The position numbers and the translations under genes are program-made. Under the pieces are notes generated by a model that saw nothing but the letters and a program-made list of their open reading frames with translations, was not told the origin of the DNA and made no database searches. Of a stretch of 10,429 nt of DNA, positions 1 to 7,017 are shown in pieces (within the stretch, counting starts at the first letter, position 1; the number at the start of each line of letters is the position of its first letter). Source of the stretch: Deltaproteobacteria bacterium (GTDB lineage: Bacteria > Bdellovibrionota_F > JAHFAK01); assembly GCA_023250585.1 (NCBI GenBank), contig JAHFAK010000088.1, positions 1 to 10,429 of the forward strand. The letters are read 5' to 3'.

Positions 1-1672
1 TAATAGCAGTAAAAGAAAAACGTTTGTTCTTCATTTGTTTATTCTTTAATTCATTCAAGGTCTCATAAATTTTATGGATATCGTAAGGTCGTCCATCAAG
101 GGGAAGATAGAATGTATGAATAGAGTGTTGACCATTGTGGTTGGTGAAAAAGTTCCCTCCATACGCTTCAATTATTTCACGAGGAATAGAAAGAGAATGA
201 CTTAACAATGAAAGTTCAGGAAAAAAACTATCATACGAGAATCGATCGAATGTTTTGTTTTGCTTTTCAGTTTTAATAGTGAAGCATATAAAAGAATTAC
301 GTAAAAAGTATGCTTTATTTTTGAAAATTTCTTGAATATTTTCTAATTTGAGTTCTTTAGCATCAGTGAGTTCAACATGCATCTCAATTGAACTGTGAGG
401 CTCTTGATTGCGTATATTTTGATCGAAGAGAGAAATAAAAATGCGCATAAAGTCGTCATAATGACCAAAGAGAGACAGGTTGCTTTCTATTTTTGGTATA
501 ACAGTAATGGATTTTTTATTGAGCTCTGGTTCGAAGTAACTGATAACTTCATGAATGAGTTTTTCTATCTTAATGAGAGCTTGTGGTTGTTCTAAACTTT
601 GCACGCGTTGTGCTGCCTTAAGAAGATGCGTAGAAACTGTCTGGAGATGTTTCATTGTTTTTTCTATATGGGTAAAATTTTCTGCTTCTCTACTTTGGAG
701 AGACAGAGCTTTTTTTAAAGTATCCAGATGAGTTTCTGCCAGTGAAAGTGGTGTTTGTAATTCTTGAGCACACATATGAAGAAGAGTATTTTTTGAGGCG
801 TCAGAATTTTCTAGATGTATTTTTTCATCCATCAATTTTTTTATTCGTAAAACATATTCAAGATTACGAGATACTTCTTGAATGATTGCATAAAAAAATC
901 GTACATCATGTTTTTCAAATTTTTTCCCCGAAGCGAGCTCAACTAATCCATATGGTAAATCATCAGATGCAAGAATGGGAAGAGTAAGATACGTTAATTT
1001 TTCTTTCGCGAGGTCATTTCTTTCTTTTGAGGAAACTTCACTTGTTGTAATTAATAAATCTTCAAATCTATATTCCTTTTGAAGAAGGTTCTGATATGAA
1101 CTTAAAATTCTTTCGAGGTACGCTTTGATATCTTTTTCTTTGAGGTGTCCTCTTAAGATCACATTAGTTTTAACTTGTGTCTTTTCACGTATCAAAAGAG
1201 TAGCAATAGAAAATGGGAGATAATCGATAATCCTTTTTTTGAGAAGTTCTATAGCTTCCCGTGGGTCAAAATTTTTGAGAGGTTCTGTTGCCAATTGAAA
1301 AAGAATGTTTCGTTCATATTCATTCATGTATACAGAAAAAAGCTCATCGACTTTTGTCGTAATTGCACAGCGATCGTCTTTTACATAGAGATTTGTTATT
1401 CCTAATGAGCGAAAATCTTCAAGGTCCTTTAATGTAGTTCCTACAATAATAAGTTGTGCTGTGTGATTCTCTTGAATGATCTCGGTCACTATTTTGAGAG
1501 CTCGTTTATAATTGATAGTTGCATCAATAATTATGCAGAAGCTTTCTTTGAGAAAAGGTCTAATGATTTCAAGCTCATATTTCTTGTTTGTCATAATTGA
1601 GTAAGAGGCATGAAACTCCTCGAAAAAGTGTTCCTCGGCAGCTTCAGTTATATAAAGGATATGCTTATTCAC
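1..1672 (-). CDS. Degenerate sensor histidine kinase-like protein (receiver-GAF-pseudoHisKA-pseudoHATPase), 3' end off window
   Basis: An uninterrupted minus-strand frame of 557 codons runs from a GTG at 1672 to the left edge, with no stop inside the window. No in-frame ATG lies upstream of the GTG; the first in-frame ATG is codon 27. Residues 1-105 look like a receiver domain: a beta strand HILYIT, then CIIID with D50 where the phospho-acceptor Asp sits, and LYVK with K98 where the conserved Lys sits. The acidic pair after strand 1 is weak (TEAAEE). Residues about 120-275 look like a GAF domain. Residues about 290-360 form a HisKA-like helical pair whose H-box reads AQELQTPL, with Q303 in place of the phosphorylated His. 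Residues about 370-530 resemble a HATPase fold, ending in IPREIIEAYGG (G505, G506). The N-box Asn positions are Ser and Gln, and no DxGxG box is visible. The domain calls come from motif alignment by eye. I infer a non-phosphorylating regulatory or scaffold protein. It is divergent from the gene at 1727, and the Shine-Dalgarno is weak (GGGAAG upstream of GTG). Confidence 0.82.
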   Translation of the reverse strand, partial: MNKHILYITEAAEEHFFEEFHASYSIMTNKKYELEIIRPFLKESFCIIIDATINYKRALKIVTEIIQENHTAQLIIVGTTLKDLEDFRSLGITNLYVKDDRCAITTKVDELFSVYMNEYERNILFQLATEPLKNFDPREAIELLKKRIIDYLPFSIATLLIREKTQVKTNVILRGHLKEKDIKAYLERILSSYQNLLQKEYRFEDLLITTSEVSSKERNDLAKEKLTYLTLPILASDDLPYGLVELASGKKFEKHDVRFFYAIIQEVSRNLEYVLRIKKLMDEKIHLENSDASKNTLLHMCAQELQTPLSLAETHLDTLKKALSLQSREAENFTHIEKTMKHLQTVSTHLLKAAQRVQSLEQPQALIKIEKLIHEVISYFEPELNKKSITVIPKIESNLSLFGHYDDFMRIFISLFDQNIRNQEPHSSIEMHVELTDAKELKLENIQEIFKNKAYFLRNSFICFTIKTEKQNKTFDRFSYDSFFPELSLLSHSLSIPREIIEAYGGNFFTNHNGQHSIHTFYLPLDGRPYDIHKIYETLNELKNKQMKNKRFSFTAI

Positions 1673-1726
1673 CGGTTTGCTTCCCAGTTGCGAAAAAAAA
1701 ATATGTGTGCTAGAAAGCCCTAGAGT

Positions 1727-3367
1727 ATGAAGAATTTTATTATAACGCAAGAAAAGATTAATGAGATCTTTGATACGTCTAACCCTGAGCATGAGTTCCA
1801 AAAACTTCCTATGCAGACAGCTTTTTATGCCATTAAAAGCCGTGGATTCGATGATGCTACGGATTTAATTACTCTTGCCAGCACGGAACAAATAATTGGT
1901 TTTCTTGACCTTGACTGCTGGGATAAAGACATAATTGATCTTCCCAATCTGTATCAGTGGTTATCCTTACTTACCCATACATCTGAAGATAAACTTGCTG
2001 AAGTGCTTAAAACAATTGACCTTGAAATACTTTCATATCTTTTTACCATGCATACAAGAATCTATCGTAATAATGATTCGCTTGATATTAGAATTTTACG
2101 CAATTTCTTTTATACCGCCGATAATCAATATGTTATTGAAGTGACGAAAAAAGATTATTTCGAAGTAATCAAAAAAATTGCATATAAAATTGGAGAGGAT
2201 GATGTAGCTTTTGTTGTAAATTTTTTTGAATCAATTGCGTATACTCTGCCGAGTACCCTTGAAGAGACGGCTTATGAACAACGTAAGGCTCGACTTGAAG
2301 ATCTTGGTATTATTGATTTTTATGATGCGCAAGATATTTATAGCTATGTAAAACCCACAGTCGGTGCTTCGCTTTCAGACGATACATCTTTTATTGAAAA
2401 AATTTCCGAAGAATCTATAATTTTTCTTCCAACAATATTCTGGGAATCCGGTCGAAAGGAAATGTTCTTAGACCAGGCTATAAGTCAAATCAATGACGTT
2501 GTTTTTTTGAATAGCTTAAAGACACAACTGTTGTATCTTGCCAATAAGCTTATCTCTGCTCATAGAATTAATTTTTCGTCGATGGAAAATATACAAGAAA
2601 GAATGGAGGAGCTTCGAGCTACCCTCAATTTAGGGCTTGAGTACGCATCTCAAGGAAACATTACGACTGCACAGGAATTACTGAAAAAAAAGAGCGTGAT
2701 GTATCTTTTTAAATTAGGATTTAGTTTAACCCTTGATCTCAAACGCCACATTCAATCCTTTCTCCCGTTATTTGTAATTTATTCACAAGCTCAACTCATC
2801 GATTTTTTCGGTGAACACTATGGTAGTATGATTAAAGGTTTGATGTATAAAAGGCCTGTTCTTTTATCGAGTAATGGAGAGATCCATTTTATTGATAGCA
2901 CAGCTGCCTATAAAAAAACATTTGATACTATTCATTATCTACAAAATATTTTAGAGTTTCTTACTCAACACGGAAATTTTAGTTTTACGTGGTTGAATAA
3001 ACTTGACCAAAAGCAATTAGGTTTAGTTGAAAAAAAGGAAATAACTTTTGTTCATATACTCAATACTTTAGTCGCGCAGCACATGCTTGCTAATCGGAAG
3101 AATAGTGAAGCGTTAGATGAACATGAGCTTTTTAAGTTTATTCGTATGGCACAGAGTTCGAATATTCGAGAAATTGTTAAAAATGAAATATGTTCGTTGA
3201 CGAATCATAATTTCTCTCCCGCATTTTATCATGATATACTCAAAGATTCGTTTGATATATTTACTGCAGAAATAAGAGATATAAAGCTTACAGATTTTGA
3301 GGCACGTTATGTTACGACAATTCTGGTAAAACCAAGAGAGGGGATCAATCCTCAAGACATTCAATAA
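1727..3367 (+). CDS. DUF6178-like protein of unknown function, 546 aa
   Basis: The 546-codon frame starts at ATG 1727; an upstream ATG at 1702 hits a stop in its own frame. The protein has no signal peptide or membrane segment, is rich in helix-forming residues, and is probably cytoplasmic. Landmarks are LPMQTAFYAIKSRG (residues 27-40), ASTEQIIGFLDLDCW (51-65) and ETAYEQRKARLEDLG (180-194). From memory these match DUF6178 proteins of deltaproteobacteria and relatives, which carry an 'LDLDCW..D..D...WL' segment and an 'EE.AY..R..RL.DLG' segment, and the length fits. No activity is known to me for that family, and I see no catalytic motif. It lies 54 bp from the divergent pseudokinase gene, so the two could share a control region. 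Its last 23 bp overlap the convergent MerR-like gene. The family call is by recollection; that the frame is coding is much more secure. Confidence 0.75.
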   Translation: MKNFIITQEKINEIFDTSNPEHEFQKLPMQTAFYAIKSRGFDDATDLITLASTEQIIGFLDLDCWDKDIIDLPNLYQWLSLLTHTSEDKLAEVLKTIDLEILSYLFTMHTRIYRNNDSLDIRILRNFFYTADNQYVIEVTKKDYFEVIKKIAYKIGEDDVAFVVNFFESIAYTLPSTLEETAYEQRKARLEDLGIIDFYDAQDIYSYVKPTVGASLSDDTSFIEKISEESIIFLPTIFWESGRKEMFLDQAISQINDVVFLNSLKTQLLYLANKLISAHRINFSSMENIQERMEELRATLNLGLEYASQGNITTAQELLKKKSVMYLFKLGFSLTLDLKRHIQSFLPLFVIYSQAQLIDFFGEHYGSMIKGLMYKRPVLLSSNGEIHFIDSTAAYKKTFDTIHYLQNILEFLTQHGNFSFTWLNKLDQKQLGLVEKKEITFVHILNTLVAQHMLANRKNSEALDEHELFKFIRMAQSSNIREIVKNEICSLTNHNFSPAFYHDILKDSFDIFTAEIRDIKLTDFEARYVTTILVKPREGINPQDIQ

Positions 3368-3767
3368 TCGTTTCTAATTCTCTGCGCAAGTGAAGAAGAT
3401 TTCTTCGAGTACTTTCTTTTAAAGAATCAAACTCTTTGATTGTTTTTTCATAGGAAAGTTTAAAGGCGGCATTTGGTTCTTGAACTTTCTTTTCTTCTCG
3501 ATGATCGCTTTCAAGTTGCTTCTTCGCACCTGCCAGAGTAAAGCCTTGTTTGTAAAGCAGTTCTTTAATACCGATGAGTTTACTAATCCCCTTTTTATCG
3601 TAGATACGTTGATTGGTTGATGTCTTTTGAGTTTTAATGTGAAATTCATGTTCCCAAAAACGAAGCACGGAAGTCTTGACCTCTAAGAGCTCAGCGACCT
3701 CTCCGATTTTATAATACATTTTATGCGGATTTAGCTGTTTTTCTGTTGCGAGTGCTTCAAATTGCAT
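3345..3767 (-). CDS. MerR-family DNA-binding regulator following rplT, 140 aa
   Basis: Residues 17-86 form a MerR-type winged helix-turn-helix: YYKIGEVAELLEV (18-30), then SVLRFWEHEF, then the wing NQRIYDKKG, then IKELLYKQGFTLAGAKKQL. No metal-binding Cys set is visible. The C-terminal part (about 105-140) is charged and Leu-containing and may form the dimer coiled coil typical of MerR proteins. The effector and targets cannot be read from the sequence. The ATG at 3767 lies 7 nt after the rplT stop, which argues for cotranscription. Neither this start nor the alternative Met17 (3719) has a clear Shine-Dalgarno, so the start is uncertain. In many bacteria, including deltaproteobacteria, pheS and pheT follow rplT and a MerR gene of this type comes later; here the MerR gene follows directly. 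The 3' end overlaps the convergent gene by 23 bp. Confidence 0.9.
   Translation of the reverse strand: MQFEALATEKQLNPHKMYYKIGEVAELLEVKTSVLRFWEHEFHIKTQKTSTNQRIYDKKGISKLIGIKELLYKQGFTLAGAKKQLESDHREEKKVQEPNAAFKLSYEKTIKEFDSLKESTRRNLLHLRRELETIIECLED
3425..3448 (+). terminator. Possible intrinsic terminator for the 1727..3367 gene, inside the opposing merR-like gene
   Basis: On the plus strand AATCAAA (3425-3431), a CTC loop and TTTGATT (3435-3441) form a perfect 7-bp hairpin. It is followed by G and six T (3443-3448), about 58 nt after the stop at 3367. The stem has only one G-C pair, so it would be weak. Its position after a gene with no other terminator in view is the main support. It could equally be a chance palindrome within the opposing coding sequence. 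Confidence 0.3.
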
Positions 3768-3774
3768 AGTTTAA

Positions 3775-4128
3775 TTATAAAACACTTTGTGCTTTTTTTA
3801 CAAGTTCTCCAAAACCTTTCTGATCGTGAATAGCGATTTCAGAAAGCATCTTTCGGTTGAGGGTAATATTTGCTTTATTTAAGCCATGCATAAAATTGGT
3901 ATAGTTGATTCCCAATGTTCGGCAAGCAGCTCCAATACGAGTAATCCAAAGCTGGCGAAAATTTCTCTTGCGTTGTTTACGGCCTGCATATGCATAAATC
4001 CATCCCTTTTCAACAGCTTCTTTTGCTGTTTTGAAAAGTCGATGTTTTGCGCCTCTATATCCTTTTGCAGCTTTTAAATATTTTTTACGTCTTTTTACGC
4101 CTTTTACTCCACGTTTAATTCTTGGCAT
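3775..4128 (-). CDS. rplT: Large-subunit ribosomal protein bL20
   Basis: This 117-aa, strongly basic protein is full length for bL20, which binds 23S rRNA early in 50S assembly. Recognisable segments are the N-terminal MPRIKRGV, KAAKGYRGAKHRLFKTAKEAV, the YAGRKQRKRNFRQLWITRI block and the C-terminal GLNKANITLNRKMLSEIA. The start at 4128 has a good Shine-Dalgarno, AAGGAG, about 7 nt upstream. It lies downstream of rpmI in the usual infC-rpmI-rplT order, but 74 bp away instead of a few bases; the gap contains a palindromic repeat. In enterobacteria bL20 represses its own operon by binding the mRNA leader, but I see no clear equivalent structure here. Confidence 0.98.
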   Translation of the reverse strand: MPRIKRGVKGVKRRKKYLKAAKGYRGAKHRLFKTAKEAVEKGWIYAYAGRKQRKRNFRQLWITRIGAACRTLGINYTNFMHGLNKANITLNRKMLSEIAIHDQKGFGELVKKAQSVL

Positions 4129-4147
4129 AATCTATCTCTCCTTATAA

Positions 4148-4187
4148 AATGTCATTGCTTCTTTGCTATCGCTCCTCGCATGACATT
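4148..4187 (-). repeat. 40-bp imperfect palindromic interspersed-repeat-like element between rpmI and rplT
   Basis: The ends are perfect 8-bp inverted arms, AATGTCAT (4148-4155) and ATGACATT (4180-4187). The pairing extends by GC/GC across a one-base bulge. Read on the minus strand, the core is ATGCGAGGAGCGATAGC followed by AAAGAAGCAATGACATT. From memory this resembles a widespread bacterial repeat of the form GTCATTGCGAGGAGCG...GCGACGAAGCAATC found between genes in many unrelated genomes. No second copy is visible in this window. It would form a hairpin in the mRNA between rpmI and rplT. It is probably a non-autonomous repeat of the REP or MITE type, though a gene-specific regulatory hairpin is possible. 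Confidence 0.6.
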
Positions 4188-4202
4188 CTCTGTTTTACAT
4201 TC

Positions 4203-4403
4203 TCAAAAATTTCCCACAAGTAGTTTTCGTACCATTTTAATATTTGCGCTATGTACCATTTCGCTTTTTCGTAATCCGCGTTTTCTATCCTGATTTTTAC
4301 TGGTCAACAGATGTCGTCTATTTGCTTTTGTTCGTTTTACTTTTCCTGTTCCCGTTATTTTAAATCGTTTCATAGCTGCTCTATTTGTCTTCATCTTTGG
4401 CAT
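4203..4403 (-). CDS. rpmI: Large-subunit ribosomal protein bL35
   Basis: This 66-aa, very basic protein is the normal length for bL35. The N-terminal [20 protein letters not shown] and the internal [19 protein letters not shown] are typical of the family. The start at 4403 is preceded by a good Shine-Dalgarno (AAGGAG) and lies 13 nt after the infC stop, so the two genes are almost certainly cotranscribed and probably translationally linked. The protein is a structural component of the 50S subunit. Nothing is missing or unusual in the coding sequence. Confidence 0.98.
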   Translation of the reverse strand: MPKMKTNRAAMKRFKITGTGKVKRTKANRRHLLTSKNQDRKRGLRKSEMVHSANIKMVRKLLVGNF

Positions 4404-4416
4404 AGTAATTTTCTCC

Positions 4417-4971
4417 TTAATCTTTCTTAACCTTTGGGATTAAAACCATGGTCATATTGCGACCTTCCATTTTAGTGTTTTGCTCAACGTCAATGAGAGA
4501 TTGCAAGTCTTCTTTAATTCGTGTCAGTATAGTTTCTCCCAATTCTTTATGAGAAAGCTCGCGGCCTTTAAATTTAACGGTTACCTTTGCCTTATTTCCT
4601 TCTTCTATAAATCGTTCGATATGTTTTACTTTAAATTGATAGTCATGTTCTTCTGTTTTTGGTGTAAATTTTATTTCTTTTAACTGAATGACCGTTTGCT
4701 TTTGTTTTGCCGCATGTTCCTTTTTCTTTTTTTGGTATTTGAATTTTCCAAAATCAATAATCTTACATACGGGAGGTTTTGCATTTGGTGATATTTCAAC
4801 TAAATCAAGTCCTTTTTCCATTGCAAGCTTCACCGCTTGTTCAGTTGGAAGGACACCAATTTGTTGTCCCTCATCATCGATAACGCGAACTTCTGGAACC
4901 CGAATTCGTCGATTTACTCTCGTATAATCTTTATCTCGATCACCTCGAAACGGTCTTTCATTTTCTCTCAC
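4417..4971 (-). CDS. infC: Translation initiation factor IF-3
   Basis: The 184-aa protein binds the 30S subunit, prevents premature 50S joining and checks start-codon and initiator-tRNA selection. The N-terminal domain (about residues 18-90) shows [20 protein letters not shown], then [20 protein letters not shown] and [12 protein letters not shown]. The C-terminal domain (about 100-184) shows [21 protein letters not shown] and MTMVLIPK. The start is GTG at 4971, which overlaps the thrS stop (TGA, 4968-4970) as GTGA and suggests translational coupling. An in-frame TAA lies two codons upstream, so the GTG is the first usable start. AAGGAG (4986-4991) is 14 nt upstream, longer than usual. infC often uses a rare start such as AUU under self-control; here the apparent start is GTG. 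Confidence 0.97.
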   Translation of the reverse strand: MRENERPFRGDRDKDYTRVNRRIRVPEVRVIDDEGQQIGVLPTEQAVKLAMEKGLDLVEISPNAKPPVCKIIDFGKFKYQKKKKEHAAKQKQTVIQLKEIKFTPKTEEHDYQFKVKHIERFIEEGNKAKVTVKFKGRELSHKELGETILTRIKEDLQSLIDVEQNTKMEGRNMTMVLIPKVKKD

Positions 4972-6884
4972 TGTTTACTCTGTTTCTCCTTAACTTCTTT
5001 CAGTATTTTTTCAAGAAATATATCAAGCTTAACATCTCGCTCTTCGTTTCCAGCTCTATTTCGTACTGAGAGTGTTTTTGTATTTGTTTCATTATCACCT
5101 ATGATAACAACATAGGGAATTTTCTGAAGTTGTGCTTCACGAATTTTGAAGCCCAGCTTTTCATTACGAAAGTCTTCTTCTATTCTAATACCAAATTTTT
5201 TGCAAGTGGTAAATATTTCATGGGCAAATTCGGCAGAGCGGTCAGTAATGGATAGAACACGAACTTGAGTTGGAGCAAGCCATAAGGGAAATGCTCCTTT
5301 ATAATGCTCAATGAGACAACCCATAAAGCGTTCGATTGAGCCGAGAAGCGCTCGGTGAATCATGATCGGTCTATGCGAGCTTCCATCACTCCCAACATAA
5401 TTAATATCGAATCTTTCTGGTAGGTTAAAGTCGGCTTGAATTGTGGAGCATTGCCATGAGCGATTGAGCGCATCTTTAATTTTAATATCAATTTTCGGGC
5501 CATAGAAAACGCCTTCTCCCGGATCAATGTGATAGGTGAGGTTACATTTTTCGAGCGCATGTTGCAGAGCTCGTGTAGCTTTATCCCAATTATCTGGAGT
5601 TCCTACAAATTTTTCCGGACGAGTAGAAAGATAAATATCATAACGATCAAAACCAAAAGCAGAGAGCATGTGTATGCAAAACCGTAATGTCCGTTCAATT
5701 TCTTCACTCATTTGATCTTCGCGAATAAATATGTGCGCATCATCTTGAGTAAATCCCCGAACGCGTAAGAGTCCATGGAGAACACCTGACTTTTCATAGC
5801 GGTACACTGTACCGAGCTCTGCCCAGCGAATTGGAAATTCGCGATAGCTCCAGAGTTTATTTTTGTACATTGTTACATGAAAAGGGCAATTCATTGGCTT
5901 TGCAAGATACTTTTGATTTTCAACATCCATGGGTGAATACATGTTTTCACGATAGAACCCCGTGTGGCCACTTGTTTCCCAGAGATTTATTTTTGCTATA
6001 TGCGGAGTATAAACAATATCGTATTCATTGTGAATGTGTTCATCTTTCCAAAAAGATTCAATAAGATGACGAATCATTCCGCCTTTTGGATGCCAGCATA
6101 CAAGGCCTGGGCCAATTGTTTCATTGATGCTAAAAAGATCCAAATCTTTTCCAAGCTTTCTATGATCGCGATCTTTTGCTTCTTGAAGTAATTTGAGGTA
6201 GGTTTGTAAATCATTTTTATCATTAAAAGCAGCTCCATAAATTCTCTGCATCATGGGATTTTTTTCGCTGCCTCTCCAATAAGCCCCAGCTACACTTAAA
6301 AGCTTAAATGCTTTTACATAACCTGTCGAAGGTACATGCGGGCCACGGCATAGATCAGTAAAGCCATTGTGTTTGTAAGTGGAAAGGATTTTCCCATCTA
6401 ATTCTTCGATGAGTTCTTTTTTATACCGATCGCCTTCAAATTTTTTCAAAGCTTCTTCTTTTGAAATTTCTTCGCGTTCGAATTTGAAATTACCTTTAAT
6501 CATCTCCTGCATTTTTGCTTCGATTTTTGGCAGATCAGTTTCTGAAAATGTTTGCTTCACATCAAAGTCGTAATAAAAGCCATTTTCAATAGTAGGACCA
6601 ATGCCAAGTTTTACATCTCCATAGAGCTCAGCAACTGCTGATGCCATAATATGTGCTGTCGAATGTCTCACTACTTCGAGGCCATCAGGTGAATTAAGGT
6701 ACACCGGCAACAACTCGGCATCATGATCAAGATTTGTATGCAGATCTTTAATTTCTTCTCCGATTTTTACAGCAATAATGTACTTTTTATCTTTGAGCTC
6801 AATTTGTTCAATAATCTTTCCGATAATCGTATTTTTTTCGATTTCGAAAGTTTTATTTTCAATAATGATTTTCATCGTTCCCAT
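4968..6884 (-). CDS. thrS: Threonyl-tRNA synthetase
   Basis: The 638-aa enzyme is close to the usual length. It charges tRNA-Thr and clears mischarged Ser-tRNA-Thr. In order: an N-terminal TGS domain (about 1-65); an editing domain with HxxxH (H74, H78) and the LCRGPH segment (C179, H183); a class II catalytic core with the zinc ligands C333 (KPMNCPFH), H384 (DDAHIF) and H510 (MIHRA), motif 2 around YRYEKSG (R362, E364) and motif 3 ending in R519; then the anticodon-binding domain (about 535-638). All expected editing and zinc residues are present. Two starts are possible, ATG 6884 or ATG 6875 (codon 4). Neither has a strong Shine-Dalgarno, though a GGGA lies close to the second. The tRNA-Val gene ends 24 nt upstream, which leaves no room for a T-box or a long operator leader. 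Confidence 0.98.
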   Translation of the reverse strand: MGTMKIIIENKTFEIEKNTIIGKIIEQIELKDKKYIIAVKIGEEIKDLHTNLDHDAELLPVYLNSPDGLEVVRHSTAHIMASAVAELYGDVKLGIGPTIENGFYYDFDVKQTFSETDLPKIEAKMQEMIKGNFKFEREEISKEEALKKFEGDRYKKELIEELDGKILSTYKHNGFTDLCRGPHVPSTGYVKAFKLLSVAGAYWRGSEKNPMMQRIYGAAFNDKNDLQTYLKLLQEAKDRDHRKLGKDLDLFSINETIGPGLVCWHPKGGMIRHLIESFWKDEHIHNEYDIVYTPHIAKINLWETSGHTGFYRENMYSPMDVENQKYLAKPMNCPFHVTMYKNKLWSYREFPIRWAELGTVYRYEKSGVLHGLLRVRGFTQDDAHIFIREDQMSEEIERTLRFCIHMLSAFGFDRYDIYLSTRPEKFVGTPDNWDKATRALQHALEKCNLTYHIDPGEGVFYGPKIDIKIKDALNRSWQCSTIQADFNLPERFDINYVGSDGSSHRPIMIHRALLGSIERFMGCLIEHYKGAFPLWLAPTQVRVLSITDRSAEFAHEIFTTCKKFGIRIEEDFRNEKLGFKIREAQLQKIPYVVIIGDNETNTKTLSVRNRAGNEERDVKLDIFLEKILKEVKEKQSKQ

Positions 6885-6908
6885 AACTTAAAACTTACAA
6901 CTAATAAC

Positions 6909-6982
6909 TAGGCACAGACGGGCTCGAACCGACGACCTCTACCACGTCAAGGTAGCGCTCTAGCCAACTGAGCTATGTGCCT
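6909..6982 (-). tRNA. tRNA-Val (anticodon GAC)
   Basis: The 74-nt cloverleaf reads on the minus strand. The acceptor stem AGGCACA/TGTGCCT has 7 pairs. The D stem is GCTC/GAGC with GG in the loop. The anticodon stem CTACC/GGTAG holds the loop TTGACGT, giving anticodon GAC, which decodes the Val codons GUC and GUU. The T arm carries TTCGAGC; its stem pairs except for a T50-T64 mismatch. The discriminator is A at 6909 and no CCA is encoded. It sits 24 nt upstream of thrS on the same strand with no terminator between, so it probably heads the thrS operon transcript and is cut out by RNase P and 3' processing. Confidence 0.97.
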
Positions 6983-6988
6983 GTAAAT

Positions 6989-7015
6989 AGTATATAAAAA
7001 AACATGAGGTATCAA
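6989..7015 (-). promoter_or_regulatory. Candidate promoter of tRNA-Val and the thrS operon
   Basis: On the minus strand TTGATA (7015-7010) and TATACT (6994-6989) resemble -35 and -10 boxes, separated by a short 15-nt spacer. The -10 box ends 6 nt before the mature tRNA 5' end, so transcription would start almost at the tRNA. A consensus TTGACA further up (7034-7029) has no good -10 at normal spacing, although the TTGATA region overlaps where that -10 would lie. This is the only promoter-like site I can see for the cluster. Confidence 0.4.
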
Positions 7016-7017
7016 TG

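Noticed and set aside
395-595. Plus-strand open frames at 395..595 and 1175..1405
   Set aside because: Both are antisense to the continuous 557-codon pseudokinase frame, which has recognisable domain motifs; they show none of their own.
3324-3334. TGGTAAAACCA palindrome downstream of the MerR-like gene as a terminator
   Set aside because: The stem has only 4 bp and no T run follows on the minus strand.
3113-3364. Minus-strand open frame opposite the end of the DUF6178-like gene
   Set aside because: Shadow frame with no motif and an unlikely composition; the plus-strand frame is clearly the coding one.
4837-5115. Plus-strand open frame over the thrS-infC junction
   Set aside because: Antisense to two conserved housekeeping genes, Ser/Phe-rich and without motifs.
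6885-6908. T-box or tRNA-like operator before thrS
   Set aside because: Only 24 nt separate the tRNA from thrS, and no T-box sequence or antiterminator can fit.
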